Of a stretch of DNA of 42,544 nucleotides, positions 39,834 through 42,544 are shown in pieces. Location: the NCBI GenBank assembly GCA_012031225.1, contig JAAUTZ010000004.1:62409-104952 (forward strand), in the 5' to 3' direction. Under the pieces are notes generated by a model. That model worked only from the letters and a program-made list of their open reading frames with translations, did no database searches and was not told the DNA's origin. The DNA comes from Chloroflexaceae bacterium (GTDB taxonomy: Bacteria > Chloroflexota > Chloroflexia > Chloroflexales > Chloroflexaceae). Positions within the stretch are counted from its first letter, which is position 1; the number at the start of each line of letters is the position of its first letter. A program made the position numbers and the translations under genes.

Positions 39834-42098
39834 ATGAACCGTAACACCCTGCTGCTGATCCTCGCCCTGCTGCTGCTCGCAAGCTGTGCGCTCCAGCCGG
39901 CTACCCCACCAGCACCCCGCCCCACCCCGCCCGGGCCCACATTGCCGGTGCAGCTTGCTACGCCGCTGCCGGAAGCCACCCCCTACCCTACCGAATCGCC
40001 GTGGTATCGGGGCACACCCGCGCCACTCGTTGCGCCGCTCACGGGCGAATGTTTCGCCCAGCAGCCGTTCCCGCCCCAGCTTACCAGTGTGCAATATGGC
40101 ATCAATGCGTTCCTATTCGCTACGGATCGCACGCGGGTTCTCGCCCTCACCCGCATCGGCGGCTTTACGTGGGTCCGCCAACAGATCCACTGGCGCGATC
40201 TAGAAGGCGAACGCGAACAGTTTGTCTGGCGCCCGCTGGACCAGATTGTCAGTGCGGCACGCGCCAACGACACGCACCTCCTGCTCAGTATCGTGCGTGC
40301 GCCACCGTGGGCAACCGCTACCGGACACGATGGCTTACCCGACGACCCGCAAGACTTCGCCCGCTTTGCCGGATTGCTCGCCAGCCGCTATCGCGGGCGG
40401 GTTGCCGCCTACCAAATTTGGAATGAGCCGAACCTCGCCCACGAAGGCGGCGGCACACCGGCTGATCCGGCGCACTACCTCGCGGTGTTGCAGGCAGGCT
40501 ACCAAGCAATCAAAGCGGCTGACCCCTGTGCGCTTGTTGTGTCGGCGGCCCTTGCAGCCACCCACAATCCCGATCCGGCCGTTGCCCGCGAGGATCTGCC
40601 CTACTTCGAGCAGCTCTACCAACTCGACAATGGCGCATTCCTCCGGGCTGCCGATATTGTCGGTGTGCATACCGGCGCGGGCAACCACCGCCCCACCGAT
40701 CTATGGCAGGATGCCGACTTGTCGCATACCTACTTCCGCCACATCGAACGCACGCGGGCAATTATGGAACGCTACCGCGACCCGCGTCAAGTCTGGCTGA
40801 CTGAGTACGGCTGGACCGTCACAACGGCAACGGGTGCGCCACCGCCCGTGAGCGAACAGGAACAGGCGACCTACCTTGTGGATGCGCTGTGGCAGCTACG
40901 TCAACGCTATGCGTGGCTATCGGGCGTGTTTGTGTGGAACCTAAACTTCAGTGTCATTAGCACGCCCGATGATGAGAAGACGACCTACAGCATCCTTGCC
41001 CCCGATTGGGGAGTGCGGCCAGCATTTATTGCCCTGCAAAACAGCGTGCCCGCCCTGCGCGAAGCCGACCGCCCGCTTGTGCTTGCGCCAGATCTGCCCG
41101 CCCAGCATGCGTGGACATTTCCGACACGCGGCGCAATCCACTATTTGCGCGATGGAGCCACCGCCTCGATCACCCGCACGCTCGCGGTAGTAGCTGCGCC
41201 GGGTACGCTGTATCTGCTCCACCCAGAAGGGCGGCTCCAGCACGCCTTCGATGCGCCGGGCACAATCACGGGCGCACCAGCACGCGGCAGCGATGGGGGC
41301 TGGTATGTCGGCGATTCGGGCAGCCTGCTCACGGCCCTCGATGCGGCGGGCCTGCCCCGCTGGACAGTGCGCCTGCGTAGCCCAGTTCTCGGCAACCCCC
41401 ACTATCACGCCGCAAGCGACGACGTGGCAGTGGTGGATAGCACAGGCGAGGTGCAGGTGTACACCAGCAATGGGCGCAGGCAGTGGGCCTACTTCCTCCG
41501 CAGCGATACCACCCCGCTCGCCCAAGCCCCCGATGGCAGCCTCGTGATTGGGGCGGCAGCGGGTAAGCTGTACGCCTTTGCACGCGAGCAGGCTACGCCG
41601 CGCCGTGTGCGCTGGCAGGTGCAGCTTGAGGGCGAGCTATGGGCTGCTCCTGTCATTGATCGTAATGGTACCGTCTATGTGGCCACAGTTGCCGGATCAA
41701 TCATCGCGGTAGATCAGCAGGGGCGCATCCAATGGCAGACGCAGCTTGCTACACCGGTTGAACACCCCCCCCTGATCGGGCGTGACAACCGTCTCTACAT
41801 TGCCGATCAGCGCGGCACACTCACCGCCCTAACGCGGCAGGATGGGCAGATCGTGTGGCAGTATGCGGCAGGCAGTCGCCTTACAGCGGCACCGATCCAA
41901 GCCCGTGATGGCACGCTGTATATCGGCACCGCCGATGATCGCCTGCTAGCAGTGCAGCCGGATGGCAGGCAGGCGCGGTGGCTGCTGCTACGCAGTACAC
42001 TGAGCAGCACGCCGCTGCTCGCTGAGACCAGCGAGCAGCGGATGCTCTACATTCCCACGCAGAGCGGGCGGCTATATGCACTGCGGCTAGGGCCGTAG
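39834..42098 (+). CDS. Lipoprotein with glycoside-hydrolase-like domain fused to PQQ-type beta-propeller
   Basis: The 754-residue product has a lipoprotein signal (LLLLASC, Cys18) and a Pro/Thr-rich linker (19-60). A clan-A glycoside-hydrolase-like TIM barrel follows (about 80-390). The acid/base motif IWNEPN gives Glu198 and the nucleophile motif VWLTEYGW gives Glu324, matching GH5/GH39-like enzymes. The last 300 residues form PQQ/pyrrolo-quinoline-quinone-type propeller blades, each near L-Y-(I/V)-x-(T/D) followed by G-x-(L/I)-x-A-(L/V) and IQW or IVW. It would be tethered outside the membrane; the propeller may bind carbohydrate or protein. Substrate unknown. The start is supported by a -10 box 7 nt upstream. 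Confidence 0.82.
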   Translation: MNRNTLLLILALLLLASCALQPATPPAPRPTPPGPTLPVQLATPLPEATPYPTESPWYRGTPAPLVAPLTGECFAQQPFPPQLTSVQYGINAFLFATDRTRVLALTRIGGFTWVRQQIHWRDLEGEREQFVWRPLDQIVSAARANDTHLLLSIVRAPPWATATGHDGLPDDPQDFARFAGLLASRYRGRVAAYQIWNEPNLAHEGGGTPADPAHYLAVLQAGYQAIKAADPCALVVSAALAATHNPDPAVAREDLPYFEQLYQLDNGAFLRAADIVGVHTGAGNHRPTDLWQDADLSHTYFRHIERTRAIMERYRDPRQVWLTEYGWTVTTATGAPPPVSEQEQATYLVDALWQLRQRYAWLSGVFVWNLNFSVISTPDDEKTTYSILAPDWGVRPAFIALQNSVPALREADRPLVLAPDLPAQHAWTFPTRGAIHYLRDGATASITRTLAVVAAPGTLYLLHPEGRLQHAFDAPGTITGAPARGSDGGWYVGDSGSLLTALDAAGLPRWTVRLRSPVLGNPHYHAASDDVAVVDSTGEVQVYTSNGRRQWAYFLRSDTTPLAQAPDGSLVIGAAAGKLYAFAREQATPRRVRWQVQLEGELWAAPVIDRNGTVYVATVAGSIIAVDQQGRIQWQTQLATPVEHPPLIGRDNRLYIADQRGTLTALTRQDGQIVWQYAAGSRLTAAPIQARDGTLYIGTADDRLLAVQPDGRQARWLLLRSTLSSTPLLAETSEQRMLYIPTQSGRLYALRLGP

Positions 42099-42277
42099 CG
42101 GCGGGTGGCTCCCCACCACCACCGCTTTGCGGCCCGCACCGAACCCCGCCTTGCCACCGCCCTGCGCCCCAAATGGATAAGCGTATGTAGAAGACTCTAC
42201 AGAACCCGCGCCGCAGGCTCGTGTAGACTAGCAGCATACGATCAATCGTTAGCCTGTGAGAAAGGAACCCCTAGCAT
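42099..42277. other. Intergenic region between two lipoprotein genes
   Basis: No gene is seen in these 179 bp. They contain a short hairpin TGTAGA-AGAC-TCTACA near 42187-42202, not followed by a T-run, and an AAAGGA ribosome-binding site just before 42278. No clear promoter matches the TGnTAnnnT pattern found elsewhere. Confidence 0.4.
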
Positions 42278-42544
42278 ATGTTGCGTTACCTTGCTTTGTC
42301 CAGCGTATGGCTTGTCGTTGCGTTGATCAGCGCGTGCAGTACCGCCACCCCACCGCCCGCTACCACCGATGTGGCGCAGGTGGCAGGAGCCACAGCCGAA
42401 CCAACCGCCGTGCCGGAGCCAACCGCCGTACCGCCGACAGCAGAGCCAGAGCCAACGGCCGAACCAGAACCGACGGCAGAGCCGACGGCTGAACCAGAAC
42501 CGACGGCAGAGCCGACCGCCGTGCCGCCGACGGCAGAGCCAGTC
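42278..42544 (+). CDS. Lipoprotein with Pro-Thr-Ala-Glu repeats, 3'-partial
   Basis: The frame is open from the ATG at 42278 to the end of the window (89 residues), so the gene continues beyond it. AAAGGA lies upstream. The N-terminus is a lipoprotein signal: a basic start, a hydrophobic core, and lipobox LISAC with Cys20. A low-complexity stalk of repeated EPTA, VPPTAEP and EPEPTAEP units follows. Such Pro/Thr/Glu stalks hold a distal domain away from the membrane; that domain is not visible. The DNA repeats (GAACCAGAACCGACGGCAGA type) are nearly identical and could mislead assembly. Confidence 0.7.
   Translation, partial: MLRYLALSSVWLVVALISACSTATPPPATTDVAQVAGATAEPTAVPEPTAVPPTAEPEPTAEPEPTAEPTAEPEPTAEPTAVPPTAEPV

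Noticed and set aside
1-42544. Prophage, integrative element or transposon
   Set aside because: No integrase, transposase, phage structural gene or tRNA-flanking direct repeat was seen; the tRNA-Val 3' end is not repeated nearby as far as I can see by eye.

Overview
This 42.5-kb window reads as chromosomal DNA from a GC-rich Chloroflexota bacterium, most likely of the Chloroflexales/Chloroflexia type. That placement is an inference. It rests on a peripheral-arm-less nuoABCD-I-HJKL-M-M-N cluster, Uma2-family and PAS/PilJ-STAS proteins, DUF11 surface proteins, and secreted proteins ending in a YLPL[IV]VR tail. Nothing looks like a prophage, transposon or CRISPR array. The region is ordinary chromosome, but it holds several unusual details.

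Layout. 1-2659: 3' part of a large DUF11-repeat surface protein (frameshifted), with a clear terminator. 2843-6512: glutamate dehydrogenase, a secreted/membrane-anchored MA-type metallopeptidase, and PxpA. 6512-7705: an inverted array of 14-bp repeats between convergent genes, then an unidentified membrane protein. 7916-10646: a CDGSH Fe-S protein, a frameshifted M42 aminopeptidase, and a CCA-adding enzyme family gene. 10705-10781: tRNA-Val(GAC), divergent from the CCA-enzyme gene. 10782-17436: an operator-rich intergenic region, a small membrane protein, frameshifted rsmI, a PilJ-STAS sensor, a small membrane protein, tsaE-tsaB, and fhaA-fhaB. 17464-32113: the complex I operon, with two nuoM genes, an Uma2-family gene between them, and no nuoEFG. 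32238-36441 (minus strand): an operon of AI-2E-type permease, Cys-rich DUF4430-like secreted protein, cobC, cobT and cobS, behind a good sigma-70-type promoter. 36542-37630: an AbrB-family membrane protein. 37967-39654: a frameshifted PAS-PAS-PAS-STAS sensor. 39834-42098: a lipoprotein with a glycoside-hydrolase-like domain fused to PQQ-type propeller repeats. 42278-end: the start of a Pro/Thr/Glu-repeat lipoprotein.

How it works together. The nuo operon encodes the quinone/proton-pumping part of complex I. It carries a second NuoM, and NuoL has a longer lateral-helix region, the combination described for '2M' complex I. The NADH-oxidising module is absent here. The cob operon encodes late steps of cobamide nucleotide-loop assembly. 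Its extra secreted DUF4430-like protein is a candidate for cobamide capture at the surface. The two STAS proteins share an RsbR-like output domain behind different sensors and suggest stressosome-type signalling.

Regulation. Many transcription units begin with an extended -10 element TG[CG]TAnnnT and often lack a clear -35. At three genes the -10 lies only 7-8 nt before the start codon with no Shine-Dalgarno sequence, suggesting leaderless mRNAs. Quality: four genes carry single-base frameshifts, two of them in or beside C-rich runs. This points to indel errors in the assembly at least as strongly as to real pseudogenes.
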